Source: Caulobacter sp. UNC279MFTsu5.1
Lineage (GTDB): Bacteria; Pseudomonadota; Alphaproteobacteria; Caulobacterales; Caulobacteraceae
Direction of reading: 5' to 3'
NCBI RefSeq assembly: GCF_900114015.1
Contig: NZ_FORN01000003.1
Location: 169,371-233,370, forward strand
DNA: 64,000 nt
Part shown: in pieces, positions 46,063-56,963 of the stretch
Layout of the letters: each line of letters starts with the position of its first letter
How positions within the stretch are numbered: the stretch's first letter is position 1
Notes under the pieces: model-generated
The model's database searches: none
Told to the model about the DNA's origin: nothing
The model's input: only the letters and a program-made list of their open reading frames with translations
Made by a program: the position numbers and the translations under genes

Positions 46063-46559
46063 GGCGGGGCTCCTTGGTCGATCAACGCAGTCTGCAACGT
46101 GGCGCGGCCCCGGGCCAGGCGGCTGGTCAGGGTGCCGATGGGCACCTCCAGGCTGTCGGCGGCCTCCTGGTAGGACAGCCCCTCGATCAGCACCAGGGCG
46201 ACGGCGATGCGCTGGTCCTCGGGCAGGGCGTCCAGGGCGCGCTCCACCGCCGTGGCCTCCAGCCGCGCGTCCAGCGACGGCGCGCTGGGGTCGGCGGCCA
46301 GGGCGCCCGCCTCGGGCGGGGCCAGGACGCGGCCCCGGCGCTGGCGGGCGCGGGCTTCGTCGATCCAGGCGTTGCGCATGATCCGGAACATCCAACTGTC
46401 CAATCGCGTACCGGGACGCCACTGGTCGCGGCGCAGCAGGGCGCGCTCGACGGTCAGTTGCGTCAGGTCGTCGGCGTCCGCCGGTTCCCAGGCCAGCACC
46501 CGCGCCATTCGGCGCAATCGCGGCAGCAGGGTCAGCATCTGCGTCTGGAAGGAATCCAA
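46059..46559 (-). CDS. ECF-type RNA polymerase sigma factor
   Basis: A 166-residue alternative sigma factor with only regions 2 and 4. Region 2 is LLPRLRRMARVLAWEPADAD with LTQLTVERAL and LDSWMFRIMRNAWIDEAR; region 4 is ALDALPEDQRIAVALVLIEG with LSYQEAADSLEVPIGTLTSR. It is held inactive by the membrane anti-sigma encoded just downstream. A divergent protease gene and a secreted LEA-like gene are likely regulon members; this is inference, and no -35/-10 pair could be fixed in the 128-bp intergenic region. Confidence 0.9.
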   Translation of the reverse strand: MDSFQTQMLTLLPRLRRMARVLAWEPADADDLTQLTVERALLRRDQWRPGTRLDSWMFRIMRNAWIDEARARQRRGRVLAPPEAGALAADPSAPSLDARLEATAVERALDALPEDQRIAVALVLIEGLSYQEAADSLEVPIGTLTSRLARGRATLQTALIDQGAPP

Positions 46560-46687
46560 GGTTCGCCTTCGTCCTATGGAAGAAACGTTTCGTCGGGGAC
46601 GTTCAATCCCTGAGCCTAAACTTATTTCACGCGCGTCGCGATGCGGCCATTGTGACGTCTCGCTCGTCTGGGAAACCCTGAACCGCC

Positions 46688-47989
46688 ATGAGCCTTCGCG
46701 CCCCCCTGATCCTGATCCTGGCCGGCCTGGCGGCGCTGGGCGGCGCGCCGGCCGACGCCCAGCTGCTGCCGTCGCCGTCGTCGGTGGTCGGCCGGACGGG
46801 GCTGCCGCTGCCGCAGTTGCCGCTGGCCGACCGCCTGGCCCAGGATGTCGACGGCCTGGCCGACAGCCTGAACCCGGACGCCCTGGCCGCCGCGCGGCTG
46901 GACCGGTTGGCCGCCCTGGTCCGGACCCACCCCCGGGCGCTGGAGCTGGACGACCAGGGCCAGCCGGTGGTGCGAGGGGAGGTGCTGGCGGTCTCGCCCA
47001 CGCCGGAGGCCCTGGCGAAGATCGCGGCGGCGGGCTTCGCCGTCGCCCGCCAGGCGCGGTCCGACGAGCTGGGCCTTTCGCTGGTCACCCTGACCCCGCC
47101 CAAGGGCCTCAGCGCCCGGGCGGCGGTCAGGCGGCTGCGCGACCTGGACCCCGGCGGCGACTACGACTTCAACCACGTCTATGCCGACGCCGGACTGGGC
47201 GCGGTGGTCGCGGCCTCGGCCGCCGGACCCGCCGTCGCTGGGGAAAGCGCCAAGGCGGGCGCCAAAGGGGGCGCGAGCGGACGGGCGGGGCTGCTGGACG
47301 GCGGCGTCGCGGCCGACCAGCCGGTGTTCACCCGCGTGCGGCTGGAGCAGCGCGGCTTTGCGGACGGCGGGGCGCGGCCCAGCGCCCACGGCACGGCCAC
47401 CGCCTCGCTGATCGCCGCGGAGGGCGTCGGCCAGATCCTGGTCGCCGACGTCTATGGCAAGGGCCCGGCCGGCGGCTCGGCCTCGGCGATCGTCGGGGCC
47501 CTGTCCTGGATGGCCCAGGCCCGCGCGCCGGTGATCAACATCAGCCTGGTGGGACCGCCGAACGGGGCGCTGGGCGCGGCGGTCAAGGCGCTGCTGGCCC
47601 GAGGCTGCCTGATCGTGGCGGCGGTAGGTAACGACGGTCCGGCCGCGCCGGCCCTCTATCCGGCCTCCTATCCGGGGGTGATCGCGGTGACCGGCGTCGA
47701 CCGCCGGCGCCGGCTGCTGCCCGAGGCCGGCCGCGCGGCCCATGTCGACTTCGCGGCCTACGGAGCCGAAGTCAGGGCCGCCGCGCCCGGCGGACGTCCG
47801 GCCAGCGTGCGCGGCACCTCCTACGCCGCCCCGGTGGTGGCCGGCCGGTTGGCGCGCCTGCTCGACGCCCCCGACCCGGCGGCGGCCCAACGGGCGGTGG
47901 CGCGCCTGGCGGCCGAGGCCGTGGACCTGGGCGCGCCGGGCGTCGATCCGGTGTTCGGCAAGGGCTTCGTCGAGGCGGCGGCGAAATAG
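46688..47989 (+). CDS. Secreted subtilisin-like serine protease (S8)
   Basis: A 433-residue exported protease. A signal peptide (MSLRAPLILILAGLAALGGA) is followed by an N-terminal region of about 170 residues, probably a propeptide, and the S8 domain with Asp204 in LLDGGV, His234 in SAHGTATAS, oxyanion Asn315 in VGNDG and nucleophile Ser378 in GTSYAAP. All four key residues are present. It is transcribed away from the sigma/anti-sigma pair, which suggests that it is controlled by them or that it cleaves the anti-sigma. Confidence 0.92.
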   Translation: MSLRAPLILILAGLAALGGAPADAQLLPSPSSVVGRTGLPLPQLPLADRLAQDVDGLADSLNPDALAAARLDRLAALVRTHPRALELDDQGQPVVRGEVLAVSPTPEALAKIAAAGFAVARQARSDELGLSLVTLTPPKGLSARAAVRRLRDLDPGGDYDFNHVYADAGLGAVVAASAAGPAVAGESAKAGAKGGASGRAGLLDGGVAADQPVFTRVRLEQRGFADGGARPSAHGTATASLIAAEGVGQILVADVYGKGPAGGSASAIVGALSWMAQARAPVINISLVGPPNGALGAAVKALLARGCLIVAAVGNDGPAAPALYPASYPGVIAVTGVDRRRRLLPEAGRAAHVDFAAYGAEVRAAAPGGRPASVRGTSYAAPVVAGRLARLLDAPDPAAAQRAVARLAAEAVDLGAPGVDPVFGKGFVEAAAK

Positions 47990-48107
47990 CCCGTTTCGCG
48001 GGCTGCGAAAAAAGTCGCGGGGGTTGGAAGAAAGCGCGGGGACCGGTCGTTGGACGGGTCAGGAGGCGGACGAAGCGCCGCCTCGAGCCATTCCTCAGGA
48101 GAAGACC

Positions 48108-48968
48108 ATGCGCAAGATCTCGTTCTTCATGACCGCCACGGCCGCCGCCCTGCTGATGGCGGCTCCCATGGCCCACGCCCAGATCCTCGGCGGCGGGGGC
48201 GGCGGCCTCGGGGGCGGCCTGGGCGGCGGTCTCGGCGGCGGCTTGGGCGGGGGGCTCGGCGGCCTGACCGGCCAGGCCGGCGGCGGGCTGACCGGTTCGG
48301 GCCAGTTCGGAACCCCTGATATCGGCGGCGTCACCTCGCGCGCCACCGAGGCGACCGGGCGGGTGCGCGACCGGGCCACCGACGCCACCGGCCGGGTGCG
48401 CGACCATGCCGACCGGGCGACGCGGCGGGCCCGCGACGCCGCCGGCGACGTCCGGGGCGCGACCGAGGGCGCGGCCCAGGGCGCGGCGAGCAACGCCAGC
48501 GCCAACGGTTCGGCTGCGGGATCCGGCTCCGCCTCGGCGGCCGGCCAGTCCCTGACCGGCGCTTTGTCGGGCAGCGGTTCGGGCGGCGGTTCGCTGGCCG
48601 CCCCGGACACCAGCGGCTTGACCTCGCGGGTCGCCGGGACCGGCCGCAACGCGGTCGGGACGGCGCGCGACCGGGCGAGCTCGGCCGCCGCGCGGGGGAC
48701 CAGCGTGGCCCGCAACGCCGCCGGTTCGGCCCGTGACGCCGCCGGTTCCGCCAGCGCGGGCGGTTCGGGCGACGCCGACGCGGCCGGCGGCCTGACCGGC
48801 GACGGCCTTTCCGGCTCGCTGACCGGCTCGGGCTCGAGCAACGCTTCGACCAACCGCGGTTCGACCAGCAACAGCGGCTCGCTGGGCCTCAGCGGCTCGG
48901 CCTCGCGCCACGGCGCCAGCGCCTCGGCCAACGGCGCCGGCTCGGGCGACGTCAAGGTCGGCAACTGA
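48108..48968 (+). CDS. Secreted Gly-rich, LEA-like low-complexity protein
   Basis: A 286-residue protein. A signal peptide (TATAAALLMAAPMAHAQ) is followed by a Gly tract of repeated GGGL units. Then come repeated amphipathic stretches of the form TGRVRDRATDATGRVRDHAD and GTARDRASSAAARG, which recall the 11-residue repeats of LEA and desiccation-related proteins, and a Ser/Gly/Asn-rich end. It is probably disordered and extracytoplasmic. AGGAG stands 6 nt before the ATG. It lies 118 nt after the protease gene. Confidence 0.75.
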   Translation: MRKISFFMTATAAALLMAAPMAHAQILGGGGGGLGGGLGGGLGGGLGGGLGGLTGQAGGGLTGSGQFGTPDIGGVTSRATEATGRVRDRATDATGRVRDHADRATRRARDAAGDVRGATEGAAQGAASNASANGSAAGSGSASAAGQSLTGALSGSGSGGGSLAAPDTSGLTSRVAGTGRNAVGTARDRASSAAARGTSVARNAAGSARDAAGSASAGGSGDADAAGGLTGDGLSGSLTGSGSSNASTNRGSTSNSGSLGLSGSASRHGASASANGAGSGDVKVGN

Positions 48969-48992
48969 GCCCGACCGCTCCGTCGGACCATC

Positions 48993-49023
48993 AAGGCGGC
49001 TCCGAAAGGGGCCGCCTTTTTTT
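48993..49023 (+). terminator. Rho-independent terminator
   Basis: AAGGCGGCTCC, loop GAAA, GGGGCCGCCTT, then TTTTT. It is a textbook structure 24 nt past the stop of the LEA-like gene. Confidence 0.9.
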
Positions 49024-49036
49024 GAGGTCGTGCACG

Positions 49037-49138
49037 AACCCCCTCTGTCGCTTCGCGACAGCTCCCCCAGAGGGGGTGCATCTGCACGGCGTAGATCCTC
49101 CTCCTTTGGGGGAGGTGGCCCCGAGGGCCGGAGGGGGC
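49037..49138. repeat. Intergenic palindromic repeat, family 2
   Basis: Starts ACCCCCTCTGTCGCTTCGCG and ends CTTTGGGGGAGGTGGCCCCG with GGCCGGAGGGGG after it, between two terminators pointing at each other. It is the fourth close copy of this element in the window. Confidence 0.85.
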
Positions 49139-49154
49139 GTCCAGCCGCCCGAAC

Positions 49155-49188
49155 GAAAAACGCCCGCCCCGGTCTCCCGGGACGGGCG
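49155..49188 (-). terminator. Rho-independent terminator of rpoD
   Basis: CGCCCGTCCCGGGAGACCGG followed by GGCGGGCG forms a strong hairpin on the minus strand, then TTTTTCG. It lies 26 nt after the rpoD stop. Confidence 0.88.
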
Positions 49189-49213
49189 TCTGATCTTCGC
49201 ACCTCCGGAACCC

Positions 49214-51172
<1,959 letters not shown>

Positions 51173-51856
51173 TCAGGTCTCCGAAACGACGCGGCGCCGA
51201 AACGCGGCGCGCGTCGAGAATGTGTCCGTGATGGGTCGCCTGCGCATCGCGCCCTGTCGTCCGTGCAAGCTGTCCAGTGAACCGCTGAAAAAATTATCAA
51301 GAACAACGCCTGAAACACGCCGAAGAGCCATGGGCTAACGCTCCGCGAGCGGGGCTCTTTGCGGAGGCGTCGTCTTCACGCGCGATCAGCGTCGACCCTT
51401 GAGGGGTTTCGGCGGCCACTGGGACCTGGCGGCGGCGAGGGTGACATCCTGTTTCAAGGAGGGCGCGCGCATGAGAATGGCGGCCCGAGCGATGTCAATC
51501 AGCAGCGTGGCAAATCCTTGAGTCGCCAGATGGCGTTGCATGACGCGCGAGTCAAGATGCGACGCGCGCAATCGGCCGGTCTTGTCGCGCGCGAGCCCGG
51601 GCGATCCCCGCGACGCGGGGGGAAACGCCCAGCGTGTGCCGCTGCGACATATTCGCCCAAAGCGAGAAATGACGTCCATTTCACGCGCTTTTTCAGCGAG
51701 ACTTAAGATCGCGGGCCAAGGATCGCCGAAACGTTGCGACACCGCGCACAGGGAGCGCCACATGGGCAGGAACCAACGCCGACGGGGGCAGCGACCCTTG
51801 CGCGGGCTTCACGGCCGCGTTCTTCCGCCGAAGCGCTGAGGACCGGCCCCGCCGCC
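51173..51856. other. 684-bp gap between rpoD and the hybrid kinase gene
   Basis: Near rpoD there is an AT-rich patch (about 51285-51305) and an imperfect hairpin with AAGAGCC/GGCTCTT arms (51323-51359), in the right place for the rpoD leader. Near the kinase, 51762-51839 is a 25-codon Arg-rich frame (MGRNQRRRGQ...) behind AGGGAG. Longer frames on both strands (for example 51386-51763) have no recognisable domain and unconvincing composition. I assign no gene here. Confidence 0.5.
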
Positions 51857-53791
51857 ATGCAGTCAACACCCCGCCCGGATCAGAGCGCGAACGGCCTTCC
51901 GCGGCCGCGCTCCTTCGCGCGCCGCAGCCGCCATCTGCTGATCATCAGCGCCGTCATTTTCGTCATCGCCCAGAGCCTGGTCGTCATGCTGGGGTTCGCG
52001 GGCATGGCGGTGTCCAACATCGCGCGCGCCTACGTCACCGGCGAGGCGCAATATTCGAAGGCGCAGAAGGAGGCCGTGATCTCCCTGATGCGCTACGTCC
52101 AGTCGGGCTCGGAGGCCGACTACGCGATGTATCGCGCCGCGCTGGAGACGCCCAAGGGCGACCAGGCGGCGCGATACGCGTTGGAAGCGACGCCGGCCGA
52201 TTTCCGCGCCGCCCGGGCCGGCTTCCTGCGGGGCGGAAACGCCGCCGACGATGTCCCGGCGATCATTTCGGGCTTTGTGATCATGCGGCGCTGGGCGCCG
52301 TTCGCGCACGCCGTCGAAAGCTGGCGCGAGGGCGACCAGCGGTTCATGGCCCTGGAACGGCTCGGCGACCGGGTCCGGCGCGGCGGATCGACCGAGGCGG
52401 AGAAGGCGGCCTATCTGGCCGAGGCCGCCGCGCTGGACCGCTCCGCCTCGGCCTATGAGCGGCGGTTTTCGGAGCAGATGGGCCAGGTCGCGCGCCTGGC
52501 GGCCGGGTTGGCCTACGCCGCGGTGGCGGGACTCAGCCTGGCCGTCTGCGCGATCGGCGTCTGGGTGGCCTGGCGGGTGCACAAGGTCTGGGTTCACACC
52601 TCCGAGGCCCTGGCCGAGGCCCGCGACCGGGCCGAACAGGCCAACCGCGCCAAGAGCGACTTCCTGGCCAATGTCAGCCACGAGATCCGCACGCCCCTGA
52701 ACGGGGTTCTCGGCATGGTGCAGATCATGCGGCGCGAAGAGCGCGAAACCAGCCAGAAGCAGCGGCTCGACGTGATCGCCGACGCCGGGCAGACGCTTCT
52801 TTCGGTCCTCGACGGGGTGCTGGACCTGTCGAAGATCGACGCCGGCCGGCTGGAGGTGGAGCTTCAGCCGTTCGACATCGAGGAGGTCGTCCGGCTGGCG
52901 ACGGCCGCCCACGCCGCCATGGCCGAGCAGAACGACGTGCGCTTCAGCGTCGAATGGCGGCCGGAGGCGCGGGGAATCTGGCGTGGCGACGGCGACAAGC
53001 TGCGCCAGGTCCTGTCGAACCTGGTCTCGAACGCCCACAAGTTCACGGCGCGGGGGGCGATCGTGCTGCGGATCGCGCCGACGCCGAACGGTCTCGGCTT
53101 CGAGGTGGCCGACACCGGGCTGGGCATAGCGGACGACAAGCAGGCGCTGGTCTTCGAGCCGTTCACCCAGGCGGACGCCTCCATGACCCGCCGGTTCGGC
53201 GGAACCGGCCTGGGCCTGGCGATCTGCCGCCAGTTCGTCAGGCTGATGGGCGGCGACCTGAAACTGTGGAGCCAGCTGGGCGTCGGTTCGACCTTCTCGT
53301 TCGAGCTGCCCCTGGCGCGCGACGACCGGACGGCGGCGGCGGGCGAACCCCGGCGGGGACAGGCCCTGGAGCAGGCCTCGGGACCCGCCCGCATTCTCGC
53401 CGCCGAGGACAATCCCACCAACCAGCTGATCCTGCGGGCCCTGCTGGAGCCGTTCGACATCGCCCTGACGGTGGTCGCCGACGGCCGCGAGGCGGTCGAG
53501 GCATGGGGCAGGGAGGCGTTCGACCTGATCCTGATGGACGTGCAGATGCCCGTCCTGACCGGGACCGACGCGACGATCGAGATCCGGGCGCGCGAGCGCG
53601 CGATGGGCCTCCGGCGCACGCCGATCATCGCGCTCACGGCCAACGTCATGCGCCACCAGGTCGAGGGCTATGTCCAGGCCGGCATGGACGGCCATGTCTC
53701 CAAGCCCATCGAGATCTCCGAACTGCTCGGCGCCATCGAAAGGGCCGTGGCCGTGAACGGCCCATCGAAGGACGGCGTCCAGGCCGCCTAG
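51857..53791 (+). CDS. Hybrid sensor histidine kinase
   Basis: A 644-residue membrane kinase. A membrane segment (LLIISAVIFVIAQSLVVMLG) and a second one (LAYAAVAGLSLAVCAIGVWV) bracket a periplasmic sensor of about 160 helical residues. HisKA follows, with FLANVSHEIRTPLNG, then HATPase_c (LSNLVSNAHKFTARG, VADTGLGIADD, FGGTGLGLAICRQ). The C-terminal receiver has ILAAEDNPTN, the phosphoacceptor in LILMDVQMP and Lys in VSKPIE. No Hpt domain is present, so a separate phosphotransferase is needed. It lies between rpoD and dnaG on the opposite strand. Confidence 0.93.
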   Translation: MQSTPRPDQSANGLPRPRSFARRSRHLLIISAVIFVIAQSLVVMLGFAGMAVSNIARAYVTGEAQYSKAQKEAVISLMRYVQSGSEADYAMYRAALETPKGDQAARYALEATPADFRAARAGFLRGGNAADDVPAIISGFVIMRRWAPFAHAVESWREGDQRFMALERLGDRVRRGGSTEAEKAAYLAEAAALDRSASAYERRFSEQMGQVARLAAGLAYAAVAGLSLAVCAIGVWVAWRVHKVWVHTSEALAEARDRAEQANRAKSDFLANVSHEIRTPLNGVLGMVQIMRREERETSQKQRLDVIADAGQTLLSVLDGVLDLSKIDAGRLEVELQPFDIEEVVRLATAAHAAMAEQNDVRFSVEWRPEARGIWRGDGDKLRQVLSNLVSNAHKFTARGAIVLRIAPTPNGLGFEVADTGLGIADDKQALVFEPFTQADASMTRRFGGTGLGLAICRQFVRLMGGDLKLWSQLGVGSTFSFELPLARDDRTAAAGEPRRGQALEQASGPARILAAEDNPTNQLILRALLEPFDIALTVVADGREAVEAWGREAFDLILMDVQMPVLTGTDATIEIRARERAMGLRRTPIIALTANVMRHQVEGYVQAGMDGHVSKPIEISELLGAIERAVAVNGPSKDGVQAA

Positions 53792-53823
53792 GGCGAGCCG
53801 CACGATGTTCTGAGCCGATCCGG

Positions 53824-55731
53824 CTAGCTCGCCGCCTGCCAAAACTCCAGCCCGCTGATCTGGCGTTCCAGCAGCGCGATCCGGGTGCGCAAGTCGCGGG
53901 TGGCGGCCAGGGTCCCGGCGGTGACCGCCTCGCGGCGCAGGGCCTCCAGGGCGCGTTCGCTGTCGCCGATCTCGACCAGGGCCTCGTAGCAGGCCGACCA
54001 CAGGGCGCGGGCCTGGTGGGCGTCCATCTTGGGGTCGAGGAACGGGGCGCCGATCGCGGCGGCCACGCGCTCGGCCTCGGCCAGCTGCGGACCCAGGCCC
54101 TTGCGGTGCAGGATGTCGCGGAACGGGACGTCGTCGCTGATCTCGTCGGCCAGGGCCTCGAACAGCTCGACCGCCAGCGGGGCCAGGCGCGGGTCGCCGA
54201 AGCCGATGCGCTCGATGGCCTCGTCATGGGGCCGGGCCCAGGCGGGGTGGCGCAGGGCGGCGACGGCCACGGCGGCGTGGAAGGGGTTGAGCCGCGTGGT
54301 GATCTGGGCCCGGGCCACGCCGCGGATGCCCGGATCGGGCGGACCGCGATCGCGGCCGCCCTTCCATTGGCCGCGCGGGACGAAGGGCCGGCCGCCGCCG
54401 TCGCCCCAGGAGCCATTGGAGCCCCCGCCGCCGAAGGCGGGCTTGGGGAAGAGCGCGTCCAGCCGGGCGTAGAGGTCGTCGCGATAGGCGGCCGACAGGT
54501 CCTTGTCGGCGATGGTCGCGGCGGCGGCGCGCAGGCGTTGCTTGAAGCCGGCCTTGCGCTCGGGGGTGTCCAGCGGCTCCAGGTCGCGCTCGCGGGCGAA
54601 CAGCGCCTCGACGAACGGCGTGGTCTGGGTCAGCTGGCTCTTCAGCGCCGCCGGGCCCTGCTCGCGCAGCACGTCGTCGGGGTCCTTGCCGCCGACCACG
54701 ATCGAGAACTTGAACGAGCGGCCGGGTTTCAGCAGCGGCAGGGCGCGGTCGATAGCCCGGCTGGCGGCCCGCTGGCCGGCCTTGTCGCCGTCGAAGCTGA
54801 GGGTGGGCTCGGGATGCAGGCGCCACAGCACCTCCATCTGCTCCTCGGTCATGGCCGTGCCCATCGGGGCCACGGCCGGAAGGCCGGCCCGCTGGCAGGC
54901 GATGACGTCCATATAGCCCTCGACCACCAGCATCGGCGTCTGCTCGGTGGGGGCGGCGGCCTGGGCGGCGTGCAGCAGCTTGCGGGCCTCGTAGAGGCCG
55001 TACAGCAGCCGACCCTTGTGGAAGAGCGTGGTCTCCGGCCCGTTCAGGTACTTGGCGCGCGCCTGCGGATCCATGGCCCGGCCGCCGAACGACACCACCC
55101 GGCCGCGGGTGTCGGTGATCGGGAAGATGATCCGGTCGCGGAACCGGTCATAGGGCTGGCCGCCGTCCTCCGGCGCGATCAGCAGGCCGGCGTCGACCAG
55201 TTCGGCCGGCTTGGCGCCCTTGGCGACCAGATAGTCCTTCAGCGCCGTGCGTCCGGAGGGCGAGAAGCCGATGCGGAAACGGCTCCACTGGTCCTCGGGC
55301 AGGGCGCGGCGGGCCAGGTAGTCGCGGGCCGCCTGACCGACCGGCCGGCGCAGCTCGCTCTCGAACCAGGCGGCGGCGGTCTCCATCCAGTCGGTCAGGG
55401 TGGAGCGCTTCTTGTCCTCCTGGGCCGCGCGGGCGTCGGGCTCGGGCAGGGCCATGCCCGCTTCGGCCGCCAGCCGCTCGACTGCCTCGGTGAAGGTCAG
55501 CCGCTCGGTCTCCTGCAGGTAGGAGATGATGTCGCCGTGCTTGCCGCTGGAGAAGCAGTGGTAGAACCCCTTGTCGTCGTTGACGAAGAACGACGGGCTC
55601 TTCTCCTTGGTGAACGGCGACAGCCCCGCATATTCGCGCCCCTGCCGCCGCAGCTTCACCGACTTCCCGATCACGTCGGAAGGGCGAAGACGTTGCTTCA
55701 GTTCGTCGAGGAAGTGGTCGTCGAAACGCAT
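53824..55731 (-). CDS. dnaG: DNA primase
   Basis: A 635-residue replicative primase that makes RNA primers for DNA polymerase. The Toprim core has MLVVEGYMDVIACQRAG and LSFDGDKAGQRAASRAIDRA; the catalytic RNA polymerase domain begins about residue 120, and a helicase-binding domain closes it. The N-terminal zinc region is altered: the CHCC ligand positions read Ser38, Thr41, Cys59 and Ser62 (GLSPFTKEKSPSF, YHCFSSGKHGD), so it probably binds no zinc. A Gly-rich linker (FGGGGSNGSWGDGGG) lies before the C-terminal domain. Confidence 0.96.
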   Translation of the reverse strand: MRFDDHFLDELKQRLRPSDVIGKSVKLRRQGREYAGLSPFTKEKSPSFFVNDDKGFYHCFSSGKHGDIISYLQETERLTFTEAVERLAAEAGMALPEPDARAAQEDKKRSTLTDWMETAAAWFESELRRPVGQAARDYLARRALPEDQWSRFRIGFSPSGRTALKDYLVAKGAKPAELVDAGLLIAPEDGGQPYDRFRDRIIFPITDTRGRVVSFGGRAMDPQARAKYLNGPETTLFHKGRLLYGLYEARKLLHAAQAAAPTEQTPMLVVEGYMDVIACQRAGLPAVAPMGTAMTEEQMEVLWRLHPEPTLSFDGDKAGQRAASRAIDRALPLLKPGRSFKFSIVVGGKDPDDVLREQGPAALKSQLTQTTPFVEALFARERDLEPLDTPERKAGFKQRLRAAAATIADKDLSAAYRDDLYARLDALFPKPAFGGGGSNGSWGDGGGRPFVPRGQWKGGRDRGPPDPGIRGVARAQITTRLNPFHAAVAVAALRHPAWARPHDEAIERIGFGDPRLAPLAVELFEALADEISDDVPFRDILHRKGLGPQLAEAERVAAAIGAPFLDPKMDAHQARALWSACYEALVEIGDSERALEALRREAVTAGTLAATRDLRTRIALLERQISGLEFWQAAS

Positions 55732-55929
55732 TGAGGGCGGCTAGGGGCTTTCAGGCGGCACCATGCAGACACGTCGGGCTCGAGCCCAGACCTCCGAGTG
55801 GAGGCGTTAACGGGTTTCCGATGTTGTCCACAGATGCGGAGATGGCGCGGGCGCGCCGCCTCCGCAACGATCATCAGCCGATTCCGCTGCATCCCCTAAA
55901 CGCCGTTCGCCGGGATGAGCGGATCAAAA

Positions 55930-56817
55930 TCAAGCCGCCGCCAGGAACCGCGTCCGCACCTTGGGCCACAGCATGTTCACCGCCAGCCCTGTCAGCACCA
56001 GGGCCGCGGCCAGCAGTTTCCACCCCGGCAGGCTCTCGTGCAGCAGGATCGCCGAGGCGCCCATGCCGAACACCGGCACCAGCAGGGCCATGGGCGTGAC
56101 GGTGGCGGCCGGGTGGCGGGCCAGCAGCCAGCCCCAGGCGGCGTAGCCGAACATGGTGTTGCCCACGGCCTGCCAGGCCACCGCGCCCCAGGTCAGGGCG
56201 TCGGCGTGGGTCACGCCCGCCACGATGGCTGGCCAGCCCTCCAGCCACAGCGACATCGCAAAGAGCGGCGGGATCGAGAACAGGCTGGCCCAGACCACAT
56301 AGGCCAGCATGTTCACCGCGCCGGCCTGGCGGGCGACGATGTTGCCGCCGGCCCAGCTGGCGGCGGCCAGCAGGATCAGCAGCACGCCCAGCGGCGTGGC
56401 CGCTCCGCCGCCGTGGGCGGCGATCAGCACGATGCCCGAGGCGGCCAGCAGCAGGGCCACGACCTGGAACGGCTGCACCTTCTCGCCGCTGATCTTCATG
56501 GCCATGCCGATGGTGAAGAACACCTGGGTCTGCACCACCAGCGAGGCCAGGCCCGGCGAGATGTGGCCCTTCATGGCCACGAACAGCAGGCCGAATTGCC
56601 CCGCCCCGATCAGCACGCCATAGGCGGCCAGGTTAGCCCACGACACCGGCGGCCGCTTGACGAAGAACACCACCGGCAGCAGCACCAGGGTGAAGCGCAG
56701 GGTGGCGAACAGCAGCGGCGGCAGGTGGTCCAGCGCTACGCGGATGACCACGAAATTGGTCCCCCACACCGCCACCACGGCCAGGGCGAGCAGGAAGTGG
56801 CGCAGGGGCAGGGACAT
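55930..56817 (-). CDS. EamA/RhaT-family (DMT) transporter
   Basis: A 295-residue protein with ten hydrophobic segments in two repeated EamA halves, starting ALAVVAVWGTNFVVIRVALD. Relatives export amino acids or other metabolites (YdcZ/RhtA-like). The substrate is unknown. The ATG at 56817 begins the first membrane segment; the upstream frame was rejected. It is divergent from a DUF2855 gene, and both may share the operator-like palindrome at 56897-56912. Confidence 0.9.
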   Translation of the reverse strand: MSLPLRHFLLALAVVAVWGTNFVVIRVALDHLPPLLFATLRFTLVLLPVVFFVKRPPVSWANLAAYGVLIGAGQFGLLFVAMKGHISPGLASLVVQTQVFFTIGMAMKISGEKVQPFQVVALLLAASGIVLIAAHGGGAATPLGVLLILLAAASWAGGNIVARQAGAVNMLAYVVWASLFSIPPLFAMSLWLEGWPAIVAGVTHADALTWGAVAWQAVGNTMFGYAAWGWLLARHPAATVTPMALLVPVFGMGASAILLHESLPGWKLLAAALVLTGLAVNMLWPKVRTRFLAAA

Positions 56818-56896
56818 CGGCGGGCTCCGGACAGCAGCGCCGTATCTAGGCCTTCCCGCCAAGCGGCGCCATGGTCGGTGTTTTGATGTCTGCAAT

Positions 56897-56912
56897 TCAA
56901 ACAATTGTTTGA
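56897..56912. promoter_or_regulatory. Perfect palindromic operator candidate (TetR-like)
   Basis: TCAAACAATTGTTTGA is an exact 16-bp inverted repeat in the 146-bp region between the divergent EamA and DUF2855 genes, 79 bp and 51 bp from their start codons. CAAACA-type palindromes are common TetR-family operators. No TetR gene is nearby, so the regulator would act in trans. Confidence 0.6.
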
Positions 56913-56963
56913 CGCCTGGCCCTGGAGCACGTTTAGCTTCCGCCGAGCAAGGGAGCCACGACG

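Noticed and set aside
46560..46687. ECF autoregulatory promoter between the sigma and protease genes
   Set aside because: A GAAC and a CGTT are present on the minus strand, but they are only 13 nt apart instead of about 16-17.
51386..51763. Protein-coding gene on the minus strand between rpoD and the kinase
   Set aside because: The 125-codon frame has no recognisable domain, no good ribosome-binding site, and overlaps an equally long frame on the other strand.
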